A stretch of 64,000 nucleotides of DNA from UBA11740 sp035635855 (GCA_035635855.1 DASQAF010000017.1:1-64000), one strand, 5' to 3'. Shown: positions 44,656-54,526, counted from the stretch's first letter. Numbers and translations: made by a program. The notes: a model not told the origin generated them from the sequence alone.

Positions 44656-45831
44656 TCAGTCACGCGGCGCGTAATAACCGGTGCGCGTCGTGGCATGGTA
44701 AGCGGGTGTGGCAGTTTCGACGCTAACGCGCCGAAATGAGCCGTCCCGCTCCCTGTTCAAAGGGGTGTAATAAAGCGAGTACTGGCGGCGCAACTCATCA
44801 GCGACCTCAGTATAAGTCGCGTCAAGTTCATCAAAGCTGGCAGGTTTGTAAAGTCGGCCGCCCGTGGCCGTCGTAAGTTGTGAAAGTCGCTCCTCGCTGA
44901 AATCGATTACTCTTAATCCCTCTCGGAGATCGTCTATTCTGATCTGATTGAAGCGTTGCTCGGAATCCGTGCCTCGGGTCAGCTCATCAAGCTCTGTTTT
45001 CTTCGCAGCCCGCTCGATCGCCGTGTTACTCACTACGTAGACCGCTACCTGCGTCCGCAGGAGTCCCTGTAAAGCCGCCTCAAACGTCGTGGTTCCACGC
45101 CCGCTGTCAATACCGTCCGTCAAGATAATCACCGCGCGACGCGATCGGGACGGGGCGAATTGATCCCTGGCGGCGAGCAACAACGCATCGTTGAAGCGCG
45201 TGAACATTCCGGCCTGAATGCGGTTCAACGCCCGGCGCAACTGAAACTTGCTCTGGGTCCAGTCCTGCAGCAATTCAACCCGATCGTCAAACTTGATCAG
45301 GCTAAACCGATCTTCCGGAGCCAGTCGAGTGACAAAGCCTTCCACTGCCCGGCGAAAGTCTTCCAAATTGCCGGTGACCGACGACGAGGCGTCAACCATA
45401 AGGACGACATCAACCGGCACCTGGCGTAAGGCGAGATCACTCAGAGGTTGTTCGCGACCTTCCTCGAAGACGCGGAAGTCTCTACGAGTCAAATCCGAAA
45501 CCAGGCGCCCGCTCGAGTCGCGTACCGTGACCGGCAACATCACTTCACTGGTGTTAACCGAGATTACGTCGCCGGGCTTAACCTCCAGTTCCTTTTTCTT
45601 CTTCAGGATGAGGGCCGGCGGAGGTTCTCCCATTGAACTTAGTCTGGAAGATGGAGTTGGTTTGGGCTGCGCGCCCTGGGAAGAACCGGTGGGTCGCTTA
45701 TCAGATCGGGTCTGCCCGGTTAACTGTTGCGCGCTGGTGAGTCCGAAGAGAGTGACTGCAATCAAAGCAGACGTCAGGGAAAGTTTTACTGAAGCTGAGG
45801 CCGGCTTGCTACTCTGGTCTTGGCGTGCCAT
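44656..45831 (-). CDS. VWFA-related Acidobacterial domain protein
   Basis: The 391-residue exported protein has a signal segment (residues 18-36), a beta domain with EVMLPVTVRDSSGRLVSDLT and DFRVFEEG, then a von Willebrand A domain with a metal-ion site DASSS at 147-151 and ILTDGIDSGRGTTTFE. The C-terminal YYTPLNRERDGSFRRVSVE segment is typical of the VWFA-related family that is expanded in Acidobacteria. It overlaps the preceding gene by 23 bp and closes the Tad-linked operon. It may bind a surface or peptide partner; ligand unknown. Confidence 0.88.
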   Translation of the reverse strand: MARQDQSSKPASASVKLSLTSALIAVTLFGLTSAQQLTGQTRSDKRPTGSSQGAQPKPTPSSRLSSMGEPPPALILKKKKELEVKPGDVISVNTSEVMLPVTVRDSSGRLVSDLTRRDFRVFEEGREQPLSDLALRQVPVDVVLMVDASSSVTGNLEDFRRAVEGFVTRLAPEDRFSLIKFDDRVELLQDWTQSKFQLRRALNRIQAGMFTRFNDALLLAARDQFAPSRSRRAVIILTDGIDSGRGTTTFEAALQGLLRTQVAVYVVSNTAIERAAKKTELDELTRGTDSEQRFNQIRIDDLREGLRVIDFSEERLSQLTTATGGRLYKPASFDELDATYTEVADELRRQYSLYYTPLNRERDGSFRRVSVETATPAYHATTRTGYYAPRD

Positions 45832-46576
45832 TGGAGGTGGCCCCTGTCTTACTCGCGTTGGAATCGTCTCCGCTGGCGGCCTTCATCGCGTTCAGGACTT
45901 TGTCGCCGACGTGATGCTTACGCAGGTCAGCAATTTTTTCTGGCGAAAGATCAAAGTTTACGGGCGATTGCTGGATGCGCCGAACGATCGTCCCCTCAGT
46001 GAAACCTGCTTCCACCAGATCAATGATCGATTCGTTGGTAAGCGGTGATGTTTTTTCAAGTTTTAGCGGCGCGCCGGCCTCGCTCGGAGGCCTGATAATG
46101 CGCACCGTGGCTGTTCCGGTCGTTTGAATATCGCCGGATGACGATAAGCTTCCGCCACGACTTTTTGTGCTACTCTGCCCGCTTCCACGCGAACCGAAGA
46201 TGTCCGCGCTGTTTCCGTTGTCTGATTTCCGATTATCTTTTTGTTTGGCCGCACCCTGGTCAAACAATGGATCGTCGGTCCAGTTATCGTCGCCGACACT
46301 CATGCCCACCTGCCTGGCCAACATTGCCAGAATGACCTTTTCGCTCACTCCGCTCTTCTTTAATTCGATCATCCGATCGGGCGAAAGATCATAGGCACCC
46401 GGCCGTGCGGCAACAATCGAGATAATAGTCTTTTCTTTGAAACCGCTCCGCACAAGTTTGACAATCGCAGCGTTCGTCAGCGGCGTGTTATTGTCGCGCG
46501 CCTGAGCTGCGGCCACGCTCGTGGTCAACAGGGCGAGAGCGAGCACTAGCAGAGTACGATCCAGGAAAGGTCTCAT
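45809..46576 (-). CDS. Exported protein with two GFxExTI repeats
   Basis: The 255-residue protein has a signal peptide (residues 5-24) and two copies of a roughly 55-residue module. One runs from LTNAAIVKLVRSGFKEKTII to DLSPDRMIELKKSGVSEKVI, the other from LTNESIIDLVEAGFTEGTIV to DLSPEKIADLRKHHVGDKVL, separated by a Gly/Ser/Asn-rich linker. The repeat looks like a small helical binding module seen in secreted proteins of this phylum. It overlaps the VWFA gene start by 23 bp, implying coupling. Function unknown. Confidence 0.72.
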   Translation of the reverse strand: MRPFLDRTLLVLALALLTTSVAAAQARDNNTPLTNAAIVKLVRSGFKEKTIISIVAARPGAYDLSPDRMIELKKSGVSEKVILAMLARQVGMSVGDDNWTDDPLFDQGAAKQKDNRKSDNGNSADIFGSRGSGQSSTKSRGGSLSSSGDIQTTGTATVRIIRPPSEAGAPLKLEKTSPLTNESIIDLVEAGFTEGTIVRRIQQSPVNFDLSPEKIADLRKHHVGDKVLNAMKAASGDDSNASKTGATSNGTPRPE

Positions 46577-46591
46577 AGAGCCAGCCTTTCT

Positions 46592-47623
46592 TTATTGCGG
46601 CGGCGCCGAAATCTTTTCGGCAGCATCTGATGTGTTTGTACCATAACGCCGGGTGATCCGTCTTACATAATCCCGGGTCTCTCGATAAGGGGGAACGTTG
46701 CCACCATACTTTATCACCGCTCCCTCGCCCGCGTTATAACTGGCCAGAACCAAATCCAGCCGGCCATCGAACATTTTTAGCAATTCCTTCAGGTATTGTG
46801 TGCCGCCGAAAATATTCTCAGCCGGATCGAAAGGCCTCCGCACTCCAAATCGGCTGGCGGTGCCGGGCATCAACTGCATCAGCCCGCGGGCCCCTTTCGG
46901 ACTGATCGCCCGGACGTGAAAATGTGATTCATGCTCGATCACACAGAAAACCAGATAGGGATCCAAACCGAACCGCGTACTGTTACTGCGAATCAATTCA
47001 TCGATTCTGCCGTTGCCCGTTGTCCAACCTCGCTCTCTCCAGCCGGTTTGTTTCGCTCTGCCTGAGTCGCGTTCGATACGCTCGATCCGGTCGCGCTCGA
47101 TGAAAATTGAGAGGGTGTCGCGCTGGTACCATGCTCCGGCGTCCGTTTCGGCGACGTCTTCCACCTTCATGCGCGCGCCGCCCTTCAAGTAAATCCAAAA
47201 TGCCACTGTCGAGCGTGATTTACCGTCCGCGGAAACCGCGGGCGGCGCTGCTACCAATTTGGCCGGCTCCTTTTTTGGTTCGGCCCGGATGGGATCAATA
47301 GTGCGAATGGGACGATCTATCCGCTGCGTCACGCCACCGGTACGATACCAAAACTCCTCTCCTTGTTTCCAGACTTCATCGGCGTTGAGGGCCGAGCCGT
47401 CAGAGAAACTTATTCGCCGACCGATTATTTCTCCCTCCGGTTGCCGGGCCTGCGGCGCAGTTGTGGCAGCCGTCTTATCCGATCTGACATGCCTTGGCTT
47501 GTGTTTCAGGCGAGACTGAGCCTGAATCGTGTTCGCACAGACTAATGCGAGGCCGGCAAGCAGCAGGCAGGAGATTGACTGGATTCGAATTCGGCTCACG
47601 ATTAGCTCTCGATTAAGACTCAA
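46592..47623 (-). CDS. Lytic transglycosylase (SLT domain)
   Basis: The 343-residue exported enzyme cleaves peptidoglycan. After a signal (about residues 16-35), two small beta modules with GRRISFSDGSALNADEVW and AFWIYLKGGARMKVEDV lead to the SLT domain. VIEHESHF has the catalytic Glu232, followed by GLMQLMPGTA and ASYNAGEGAV. The start is TTG 47623, overlapping the stop of the ATPase gene as TTGA; GTG 47599 is an alternative. It lies in the Tad operon tail and probably opens the cell wall for the pilus. Confidence 0.9.
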   Translation of the reverse strand: MSLNRELIVSRIRIQSISCLLLAGLALVCANTIQAQSRLKHKPRHVRSDKTAATTAPQARQPEGEIIGRRISFSDGSALNADEVWKQGEEFWYRTGGVTQRIDRPIRTIDPIRAEPKKEPAKLVAAPPAVSADGKSRSTVAFWIYLKGGARMKVEDVAETDAGAWYQRDTLSIFIERDRIERIERDSGRAKQTGWRERGWTTGNGRIDELIRSNSTRFGLDPYLVFCVIEHESHFHVRAISPKGARGLMQLMPGTASRFGVRRPFDPAENIFGGTQYLKELLKMFDGRLDLVLASYNAGEGAVIKYGGNVPPYRETRDYVRRITRRYGTNTSDAAEKISAPPQ

Positions 47624-48960
47624 ACCTGCACCGGTGCGACACTCGTTTGGCCGGCGGCCTGCGCCATGGTCTGACCAAAAGCGTGAGCAGTGCCAAAATA
47701 ATTGCGCCAGGCAATATCGATCAACCCCGTCGTCAGGCTGGCCTTGTTTCCCTCGAACAGGCAGATGTCAATCACGCGGTTCAGCAGGTCACGCGGTTCG
47801 CACGATTTCATCTGCCGCCCCTCGACCACATACTTGCGCAGCACATAGTCGAGTAAGGTCTGGTCGAGAGCGATCCCGCGCTCAGCAGCCGCGCGCCTGA
47901 AAATTTCGATGTAGGCCTCGCCGCTGGGTAGTTCCAGGCACGCCCGGTAGCCCATTCGCCGCAGGAATGCTTCATCGACAAAGCCCTTCTCGTCGAGATT
48001 CGTCGAAAAGATTACCAACTGTTCGAACGGGACCTCGATCTTCTTACCGCTATGCAGCGTGAGAAAATCGGCGCGCCGCTCGAGCGGCATAATCCAACGG
48101 TTGAGCAAATCGGCAGCTGCAACCCGCTGGCGGCCAAAGTCATCAATTACCAGAGTACCGCCATTCGACTTCAGTTGAAAGGGCGCTTCGTAAAACCTGG
48201 CTGTCTCAGACCAGGTCAGGTCCGTGTTCTCCATCGTCAATTCGCCGCCGACAATAATCAACGGGCGCTCAATTTCGACCCAGCGTTGATCATGTTCAGA
48301 GGCTGAAGCCTTCTCGGGTACCTGGCGATGGCATTGCGGATCAAAAATGCGGATGATCTGACCATCAATTTCGACTGCATACGGAACCCAGATAAATCCG
48401 AACAGGGCTTTGTTCATACGTTCAGAGACCGCTGTCTTGCCGCTACCGGGAAGGCCAGTGAGGAAGAGCGACGAACGAGAATTGATCACACAGCCGAGCG
48501 TCTGCAGCAAAGATTCCGGCAGCACCAGATCACGGAAAGCAGCGCGCACCATGTCCATATTTGCCGCCCGGAACGGTACTGCCTGCAACCGCATCATGTG
48601 GCTGTAATCTGCCAGCGAGACCGGCGCCGGGCCGGCGTAGCCGCATTGTCTTTGCACTTGGCTCAATCTTTCCCATCCGTGATCGAGCATGGCATAACGC
48701 GTCGCGCCGGGCATACCGTGCGAAAGAATCTCGATCAGCTTTTCGCGATATAGTTGATGCAGCAGCTCTTCAGTCAGACTTCGGGGAAGGTGAAGTTGTT
48801 CGGCCACCTTTGCGGTCGTAGGCGCGGATATTGTGGCCAGGTTTTTAAGAGCCAGGTCGCGAAGGAATGTCTCGGGCACTTCGGTATCCGCCAATTCCTC
48901 CGGTGTGGGTGGGCCCAGGCCGTCGATCTCGGCGCGCGTTAAAGTATTTAAGTAGCTCAT
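47620..48960 (-). CDS. AAA ATPase of the Tad locus
   Basis: The 446-residue cytosolic ATPase has an N-terminal winged-helix-like region (VAEQLHLPRSLTEELLHQLY) and an AAA domain with Walker A GLPGSGKTA at 169-177, Walker B GGTLVIDDFG, and the sensor-type FSTNLDEKGFVDEAFLRRMG. It resembles MoxR-like or dynein-related chaperone ATPases found next to pilus and VWFA genes. It is 37 bp after the TPR gene and overlaps the transglycosylase. A role in remodelling the surface complex or the VWFA partner is inferred only from context. Confidence 0.8.
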   Translation of the reverse strand: MSYLNTLTRAEIDGLGPPTPEELADTEVPETFLRDLALKNLATISAPTTAKVAEQLHLPRSLTEELLHQLYREKLIEILSHGMPGATRYAMLDHGWERLSQVQRQCGYAGPAPVSLADYSHMMRLQAVPFRAANMDMVRAAFRDLVLPESLLQTLGCVINSRSSLFLTGLPGSGKTAVSERMNKALFGFIWVPYAVEIDGQIIRIFDPQCHRQVPEKASASEHDQRWVEIERPLIIVGGELTMENTDLTWSETARFYEAPFQLKSNGGTLVIDDFGRQRVAAADLLNRWIMPLERRADFLTLHSGKKIEVPFEQLVIFSTNLDEKGFVDEAFLRRMGYRACLELPSGEAYIEIFRRAAAERGIALDQTLLDYVLRKYVVEGRQMKSCEPRDLLNRVIDICLFEGNKASLTTGLIDIAWRNYFGTAHAFGQTMAQAAGQTSVAPVQV

Positions 48961-48997
48961 CGGGAATTTCTAGAGGCATTCCTTCCTTATTTGATTC

Positions 48998-49954
48998 CTA
49001 CTGCTTCGGCCCCGCCGCTACTGTACGGAGTGCGACCGCCGAGGCCCGCGCTCCGCTGGCATCGGCACTCCGGCCCACACTCTCGTAAAGGACCGCAAGA
49101 CGCGACCAAAGTTCAAGCGAATCCGTTTTTAATCTGCGGGCCTTCTCAAGTTGCTTAATGGCTTCCTTGCTAAAATCCTGGCGCTCGAGATAAGCCGCGA
49201 CTTTTAGCCGGGCCTGAAATTCGCCCACGGCATGCCCGAAGCTCTTGTAACAGTCATCAAACTTGCCGGCCCCACATTGGGCCATGCCAAGGTTGTTCCA
49301 GACGCGTTTGTCTTCGGAATTGATCTTTACCGATCGTTTTAGATATTTGATGGCCTCGTCGTACTCACCATTTTTGTAGAACAGGTAGCCAAGATTGTTT
49401 AAGTGCATTGCCTGGTCATCGGGAGCATGCAAGGCGGTTTCAAAAGACTGTTGCGCGAGGTCGCGGAGCCCTTTGCGATCATAGGCGACCCCGAGCAGCG
49501 TGTGGGCTTCACCTGATGCGCTATCGAGCGAAGCAGCCAAAGACAATTCCGCAATAGCCTCATTCAACTTGCCCGCATTGAGAAAATCACGGCCTTTCTG
49601 TAGATGCTCGGAGGCACTGTTATCTCCCGCAGGCGCCGTTGGTGGCGCCGTGGGTCGCGCATCGTTGACGCGGTTCACCGGAGGAGCGCTTTCAAATTTG
49701 GCAATATCTTTCTGGGTGAGTTTCTCCGGGCGTTGGTTGCGCTTCTTGCCGCCGCCGAACAGTCTGCTCAGGGCGCGGAAAGGAGCGCTGAGCGCTTGGC
49801 CCAGGCCGTTGCCGTTTTTCTTCGGTTGTTCTGTGGTACCGTCAGGCCCGTTTAGATTCAGTCCGACCGCACTAAGCGCGGGCCAACGCGGGACACTTAT
49901 GGTCAACAATAAGACCAGTGAGACGAGAGCAGCGGTAAGTGTTTTTCTACCCAT
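48998..49954 (-). CDS. TadD-like TPR protein
   Basis: The 318-residue protein has a signal or anchor (residues 7-28), a Gly/Lys-rich linker with RLFGGGKKRN, and about five TPR units from residue 115 (LNAGKLNEAIAELSLAASLD, GVAYDRKGLRDLAQQSFETA, GYLFYKNGEYDEAIKYLKRS). By position after tadC it is probably the TadD-type pilotin or scaffold of the Tad machine. Confidence 0.8.
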   Translation of the reverse strand: MGRKTLTAALVSLVLLLTISVPRWPALSAVGLNLNGPDGTTEQPKKNGNGLGQALSAPFRALSRLFGGGKKRNQRPEKLTQKDIAKFESAPPVNRVNDARPTAPPTAPAGDNSASEHLQKGRDFLNAGKLNEAIAELSLAASLDSASGEAHTLLGVAYDRKGLRDLAQQSFETALHAPDDQAMHLNNLGYLFYKNGEYDEAIKYLKRSVKINSEDKRVWNNLGMAQCGAGKFDDCYKSFGHAVGEFQARLKVAAYLERQDFSKEAIKQLEKARRLKTDSLELWSRLAVLYESVGRSADASGARASAVALRTVAAGPKQ

Positions 49955-49985
49955 GGAGTTTTGTCCTCTTCAGAATCATCTCGGA

Positions 49986-50891
49986 TTACTTGAACAACAG
50001 GTCGTAAAGATTGAAGAGCGAAGGCGCCAGAATCACCAGAATGATTACGGGAAACAGAAAAGCGACCAGTGGAAACAGCAGTTTAAGGGTAGCCTTTTGC
50101 GCAGCCTGCTCAGCCCGCTGGCGGCGCTTTGTGCGCAGCGAGTCGGCGAATACGCGCACAGCCTTGGCAATTGATGACCCGAAACGGTCGGCCTGAATCA
50201 ACAGGGCTACGAAGGCGCGAATGTCGTCCACTCCGGTTCGCTCAGCCAGATTTCGCAAGGCCTCCTCGCGACTACGGCCCACGCGAATCTCCAGGTTCAC
50301 CAGTTCGATCTCTTCGTGCATGTCCGGGTGTAGCTCCTTCAACTCTTCACCCACACGATTTAGCGCGGCGTTCAGACCCAGTCCCGCCTCGACCGCAACG
50401 ACCATCAAGTCCATCGCATCGGCCAGACCCCAGGTGATACGTTGCTGGCGGCCGTTAGTAATCTTTCGCAGCGCATAACGAGGCAGATAGAACCCAAAAG
50501 CAGCGCCGACCATGCCCCAGGCGAGAAAATTGTTTAGCGGGCGATCCAAAATAAAACAAACGATCGCGACCAAAGTGGGCATCGCGATGAGCAGCGTAAT
50601 CTGAATGGCCCGGAAGGCGGTCGCAGCTTCGGGCGAACGATACCCGGCCTGAAGCAATTGCTTTTGCAGTTTCGCGGCCTCGACCGCTGAAATCGGCACG
50701 ACCCGATTAAGCGGATCCGCAACCCGCTCAGCCATCACGGTCAGCGGATTGTTCTCGACCAGGGCCAGCGACGGATCCATGCTCTCGAGGCGCGCGTTGA
50801 CGGCTCCGGCAGGACGCGAGAAAAGCCAATAGATGCTCATCACCGCGAGCACTACGCCACTGAAAACCAGCAAGATAATGAGAGCTAACAT
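49986..50891 (-). CDS. tadC: Tad pilus inner membrane protein TadC (T2SF family)
   Basis: The 301-residue polytopic protein has the type II secretion F fold, with a helical cytoplasmic region (ALNRVGEELKELHPDMHEEIE, LAERTGVDDIRAFVALLIQADRFGSSI) and membrane segments at the ends. It forms the platform with TadB. Normal length. It lies 30 bp after tadB and 31 bp before the TPR gene. Confidence 0.92.
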   Translation of the reverse strand: MLALIILLVFSGVVLAVMSIYWLFSRPAGAVNARLESMDPSLALVENNPLTVMAERVADPLNRVVPISAVEAAKLQKQLLQAGYRSPEAATAFRAIQITLLIAMPTLVAIVCFILDRPLNNFLAWGMVGAAFGFYLPRYALRKITNGRQQRITWGLADAMDLMVVAVEAGLGLNAALNRVGEELKELHPDMHEEIELVNLEIRVGRSREEALRNLAERTGVDDIRAFVALLIQADRFGSSIAKAVRVFADSLRTKRRQRAEQAAQKATLKLLFPLVAFLFPVIILVILAPSLFNLYDLLFK

Positions 50892-50921
50892 GGGAAACCT
50901 TTCTTAAAGTCAGAGGAACCC

Positions 50922-51884
50922 TCAGACTTTAATATTCAAAATCCTGTTTATCGTAAAAATGCCCAGTAACTGTAGGATAGCAGCCACGATGAGCACATAG
51001 TGGCCGCGCGGTTCATGTATGAGCGAGGTCATGTAATCCGGGTTAATAAACGTTAGCAGCGCTATGATACCGATGGGCAAACCGCAAAGGATCCAGGCCG
51101 AGCCGCGAGAGGCCGTGGTCATGGTGCGGAAGTCTTCCATCAGTTTGAAGCGTTCGCGAATAGTGTGGGAAACCTTCTCGAGGATCTCGCCGAGGTTGCC
51201 ACCTGTTTCACGTTGAATGTGCATCGCCGTAACGCAGAGACGCAGATCCAGCAGTGGAATTCGTTCAGTCAGGCGGTCCAGCGCGGCCTTGGTCGACAGC
51301 CCCAGCTTCTGCTCTTCAAAGGCGATGCGAAACTCAGTCGCAATCGGGTCAGGCATTTCCGAAGCAACCTGGTGCAGCGATTCGGAAAAAGCGTGGCCCA
51401 CTGAGAGAGATCGGCTGAGCAGGTCGAGTGTATCGGGAAGCTGCGCGTTGAATTTCCGTAGCCGTTTTTTCCGCTTCATTGACACATTAAGAATTGGCAA
51501 GAGGGCGGCTACCAATGCCACCAGCAGAGCGAAAGGTGCGTTCACAACCGTATAGGCTGCAAGTCCAGCCATCAGACCGGCCACCAAACAGAACACGAGC
51601 AGGCGGGTAACCGTGATTTGCATGTCGGCCTGTCTCAGCATCTTGTCGAGTTTCGTGGTTACATCCAACGAAGACAAAAGCTCGTTGACGAACGGAGCGC
51701 CACCGATCGAGTCTTCGCGGGTTATTTGAATCTCGTCGCCGGAAACCGTGGCTGAGTCCTGCAAGGCTTGAGCAACACGCTTCTGTAAGCGGGCGTGGCG
51801 CGTGTCCGTCTTGCGCGACATTACTAAGAACAACGCGTAAGTGGCGAACAGGAAAAAGAGGAACACTAAGGTAGAAATTAACAT
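50922..51884 (-). CDS. tadB: Tad pilus inner membrane protein TadB (T2SF family)
   Basis: The 320-residue platform protein pairs with TadC. The T2SF core is seen in LPDTLDLLSRSLSVGHAFSE and IQRETGGNLGEILEKVSHTI, with an N-terminal membrane segment and a C-terminal anchor. The ATG at 51884 has AGGAGG upstream. It lies 14 bp after the ATPase gene. Confidence 0.92.
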   Translation of the reverse strand: MLISTLVFLFFLFATYALFLVMSRKTDTRHARLQKRVAQALQDSATVSGDEIQITREDSIGGAPFVNELLSSLDVTTKLDKMLRQADMQITVTRLLVFCLVAGLMAGLAAYTVVNAPFALLVALVAALLPILNVSMKRKKRLRKFNAQLPDTLDLLSRSLSVGHAFSESLHQVASEMPDPIATEFRIAFEEQKLGLSTKAALDRLTERIPLLDLRLCVTAMHIQRETGGNLGEILEKVSHTIRERFKLMEDFRTMTTASRGSAWILCGLPIGIIALLTFINPDYMTSLIHEPRGHYVLIVAAILQLLGIFTINRILNIKV

Positions 51885-51898
51885 CTCGTGAACGCCTC

Positions 51899-53272
51899 CT
51901 AAAAGAACGCCGGCAGTTGCATCCCGTATTGCTGGAACCGTTCGGCAAAGCGAGGACGAACGCCGGTGGTGCGGAAGCGTCCCAGCACCTTGCCCGATCC
52001 GTCCAGACCAGTCCGCTCAAACTGAAAGATTTCCTGCATCGCGATGGTCTCGCCTTCCATCCCGGTAATCTCAGAGATCGAAACGATCCGGCGCGTGCCG
52101 TCGTTGAGTCGCGCTACCTGAATTACGACATTGACAGCCGAAGCGATCTGCTGCCGCATGGCGCGATCGGAGAGTCTCATCCCGGCCATCTGGATCATTG
52201 TTTCCAGCCGGGCCAGCGAGTCCCGTGGTGAATTGGCGTGGATGGTGGTTAACGAGCCGTCGTGGCCGGTATTCATGGCCTGGAGCATATCGATCGCTTC
52301 GCCCCCGCGGACCTCGCCAATCACTATTCGGTCGGGCCGCATGCGCAGAGCATTTCGCACCAGATCGCGCTGGGCCACCTCGCCTCGACCCTCAATATTG
52401 GGGGGCCGCGTTTCCAGCCTGACCACGTGGGGCTGTTGGAGCTGCAACTCGGCAGAGTCTTCAATCGTCACAATCCGCTCGTCTGAGGGGATGTAGGCTG
52501 AAAGGGCATTCAAGAGCGTGGTCTTACCGGCGCCGGTGCCGCCCGAAATGATGATATTCAGGCGTGAGCGGACGCACATCTCGAAGAGGACAGCTACCTC
52601 TTTGGTCAGCGCCCCGTTCTGAATCAACTGGAGTATCTTCAAAGGATCGGTGCCAAAGCGGCGGATCGAGAGCACCGGCCCATCGATGGCCAACGGCGGA
52701 ATGATGGCGTTCACGCGCGAGCCGTCGGGCAAGCGCGCGTCAACCATCGGCTGCGCCTCGTCTATGCGGCGGCCGACCGTCGAAACAATTCTTTCGATTA
52801 CGCGCATCAAGTGCTCGTCGTCTCGAAAGCTGATGGCGGTTTTTTCCAGCTTGCCGCGGCGTTCGATATAGATACTCGAATACGAGTTCACCAGAATGTC
52901 AGAGATGGTGCCATCGCTAAGCAGCGGTTCCAGCGGTCCCAGACCAAAAAGCTCGTGATGTACTTCGTTGACCAGCCGGTCGCGCTCGGCACTCGAAAGT
53001 GGCGTGTTTTCCGCCAATAGAAGATCTTCTGCCAGCCGCGACACTTCAGCCTGGACGCGGTCGGGCGCCAGGGCGTTGAGTTTGGTCAAATCCATGCGCG
53101 AGATGATCGCGCGATGCAGCCGGGCCTTCATTTCCTGGAACGCCTGGTTCCCGTAGATGCCCTCTTCGGCCGCGGGCGACGCGCCGTTACCGCTTCTGTC
53201 CTTGACGTATCTTTCTCGCAGAGCCATTTTGCTTCCTTTGCCAAATCCGTCCTGTTCCAGCGTTGTAACCAT
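51899..53272 (-). CDS. cpaF: Tad pilus assembly ATPase CpaF/TadA
   Basis: The approximately 457-residue secretion ATPase powers pilin assembly. It has an N-terminal helical domain (LFGLGPLEPLLSDGTISDIL), Walker A GGTGAGKTT at about 244-252, and the GE-II family segments EDSAELQLQQPHVVRLETRP, GEVRGGEAIDMLQAMNTGHD and TTIHANSPRD. I use ATG 53272; TTG 53281 and ATG 53227 (with AAGGAAG) are alternatives. It lies between cpaE and tadB. Confidence 0.94.
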   Translation of the reverse strand: MVTTLEQDGFGKGSKMALRERYVKDRSGNGASPAAEEGIYGNQAFQEMKARLHRAIISRMDLTKLNALAPDRVQAEVSRLAEDLLLAENTPLSSAERDRLVNEVHHELFGLGPLEPLLSDGTISDILVNSYSSIYIERRGKLEKTAISFRDDEHLMRVIERIVSTVGRRIDEAQPMVDARLPDGSRVNAIIPPLAIDGPVLSIRRFGTDPLKILQLIQNGALTKEVAVLFEMCVRSRLNIIISGGTGAGKTTLLNALSAYIPSDERIVTIEDSAELQLQQPHVVRLETRPPNIEGRGEVAQRDLVRNALRMRPDRIVIGEVRGGEAIDMLQAMNTGHDGSLTTIHANSPRDSLARLETMIQMAGMRLSDRAMRQQIASAVNVVIQVARLNDGTRRIVSISEITGMEGETIAMQEIFQFERTGLDGSGKVLGRFRTTGVRPRFAERFQQYGMQLPAFF

Positions 53273-53299
53273 GTCTGTCAATCCCTGATTCGCATCGCA

Positions 53300-54526
53300 C
53301 TATGTCTTGATGAGCGTCGTTGCGAGATCAAGAGGTGCGGTCGAATTTTGACGACCGAAAATGCCGCGCAAAGACTTCCGGCGCGGCTGCATTGATAATG
53401 GATCCCCATGGTCGGCGGCCAGCGCTGACGCTATCCGTTTGATCTCGGCGGTGATTTTGGACGCTGGATCAGAATGCACGTGGGGCCGTCCCAGGTTGAT
53501 TGAATCCATCACTTTCACGTAATCGTTCGGCACAAGGCCGATGAACTGCTCGCCGATATGTGCCTGCACTTTCTGTAACTCAACATCTATATTCCTGCTC
53601 CAGCGGTTGACCACGACATGGACCTTTGTGCGTGGATAGCCCAACCGTTCGAAAACCTTAAGCGCGCGTTTGGTGTTGCGAATACCCGGAATATCGAGCG
53701 TCATTACCAGCAGGATATCGTCGGCGAGATCGAGCGCCGCGACCGTAATCGGATCAAAGGTATGCGGCAGATCCAAAATGATGCGATCGAACCTGCGTCC
53801 CAGAACATGAAGTATCTCCGTTACGCTTTCGGCTTCGATCTCATCTGCCTCATGTGTCTCGAGCGGCGCCGCCAGCAGCGCCAGATTCGCGGAATGTGTG
53901 GTAATCAGACTCGTTATCAGCGCGTCATCAAGCCGCGCCCGGTTGCTGACAAAGTCAGCGATTGAATACCGGGGCTCGATCCCCAGGAAAGAGGCCGCGT
54001 CGCCAGCCTGTAGATTTAGGTCCGCCAGCAGCGTGGGAATGTTCATCGCGGCGGCCAGATTGGTCGCCAGGAACGAGACGCCGGCTCCGCCTTTGCCGGA
54101 GAACACGGCTATCAGACGGCGGTTCTTTCTATCCGCGGTGTCCCCAACCTCGCTGAGTTTCGACACCCGCTCCAGCACCGTCTGGAGTTCGGCGGGAATG
54201 ACCGGGATTTGTAAAAATTCTTTAGCTCCAGCGCGCATCCCGCCCAGAATCATTGCCGGCGAGGCATCGCGCGAAGCGGTGATGATGGTAGTCCCGGGAC
54301 ACTCGGCCGCAAGCTGACGAATCAGGTCAAACTGATTCTCGAGATTGTTCTCCTCTAAGATAATGATTGCGGCGGTGGGCCGCACGCGCAGGACATCGGC
54401 GAGCAATTGCTCGGTGTCATCGCATTCTGTCAGCAGTCGCGTGTGCACGTTGCTGAAGACCGCGTTCTTGATCTCTTCCGCGGCCTCGGGATTGCTTCCC
54501 ATTATGCTGAAGGTCATTAGATGCAT
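53300..54526 (-). CDS. cpaE: Pilus localisation ATPase-like protein CpaE/TadZ
   Basis: The 408-residue protein has an N-terminal receiver-like domain (TAAIIILEENNLENQFDLIR) and a MinD-type domain starting AVFSGKGGAGVSFLATNLAA. The P-loop lacks the usual GKT/S end, as is common in TadZ. The RRFDRIILDLPHTFDPITVA and DDILLVMTLDIPGIRNTKRA segments fit the family. It probably places the pilus at the cell pole. Confidence 0.92.
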   Translation of the reverse strand: MHLMTFSIMGSNPEAAEEIKNAVFSNVHTRLLTECDDTEQLLADVLRVRPTAAIIILEENNLENQFDLIRQLAAECPGTTIITASRDASPAMILGGMRAGAKEFLQIPVIPAELQTVLERVSKLSEVGDTADRKNRRLIAVFSGKGGAGVSFLATNLAAAMNIPTLLADLNLQAGDAASFLGIEPRYSIADFVSNRARLDDALITSLITTHSANLALLAAPLETHEADEIEAESVTEILHVLGRRFDRIILDLPHTFDPITVAALDLADDILLVMTLDIPGIRNTKRALKVFERLGYPRTKVHVVVNRWSRNIDVELQKVQAHIGEQFIGLVPNDYVKVMDSINLGRPHVHSDPASKITAEIKRIASALAADHGDPLSMQPRRKSLRGIFGRQNSTAPLDLATTLIKT

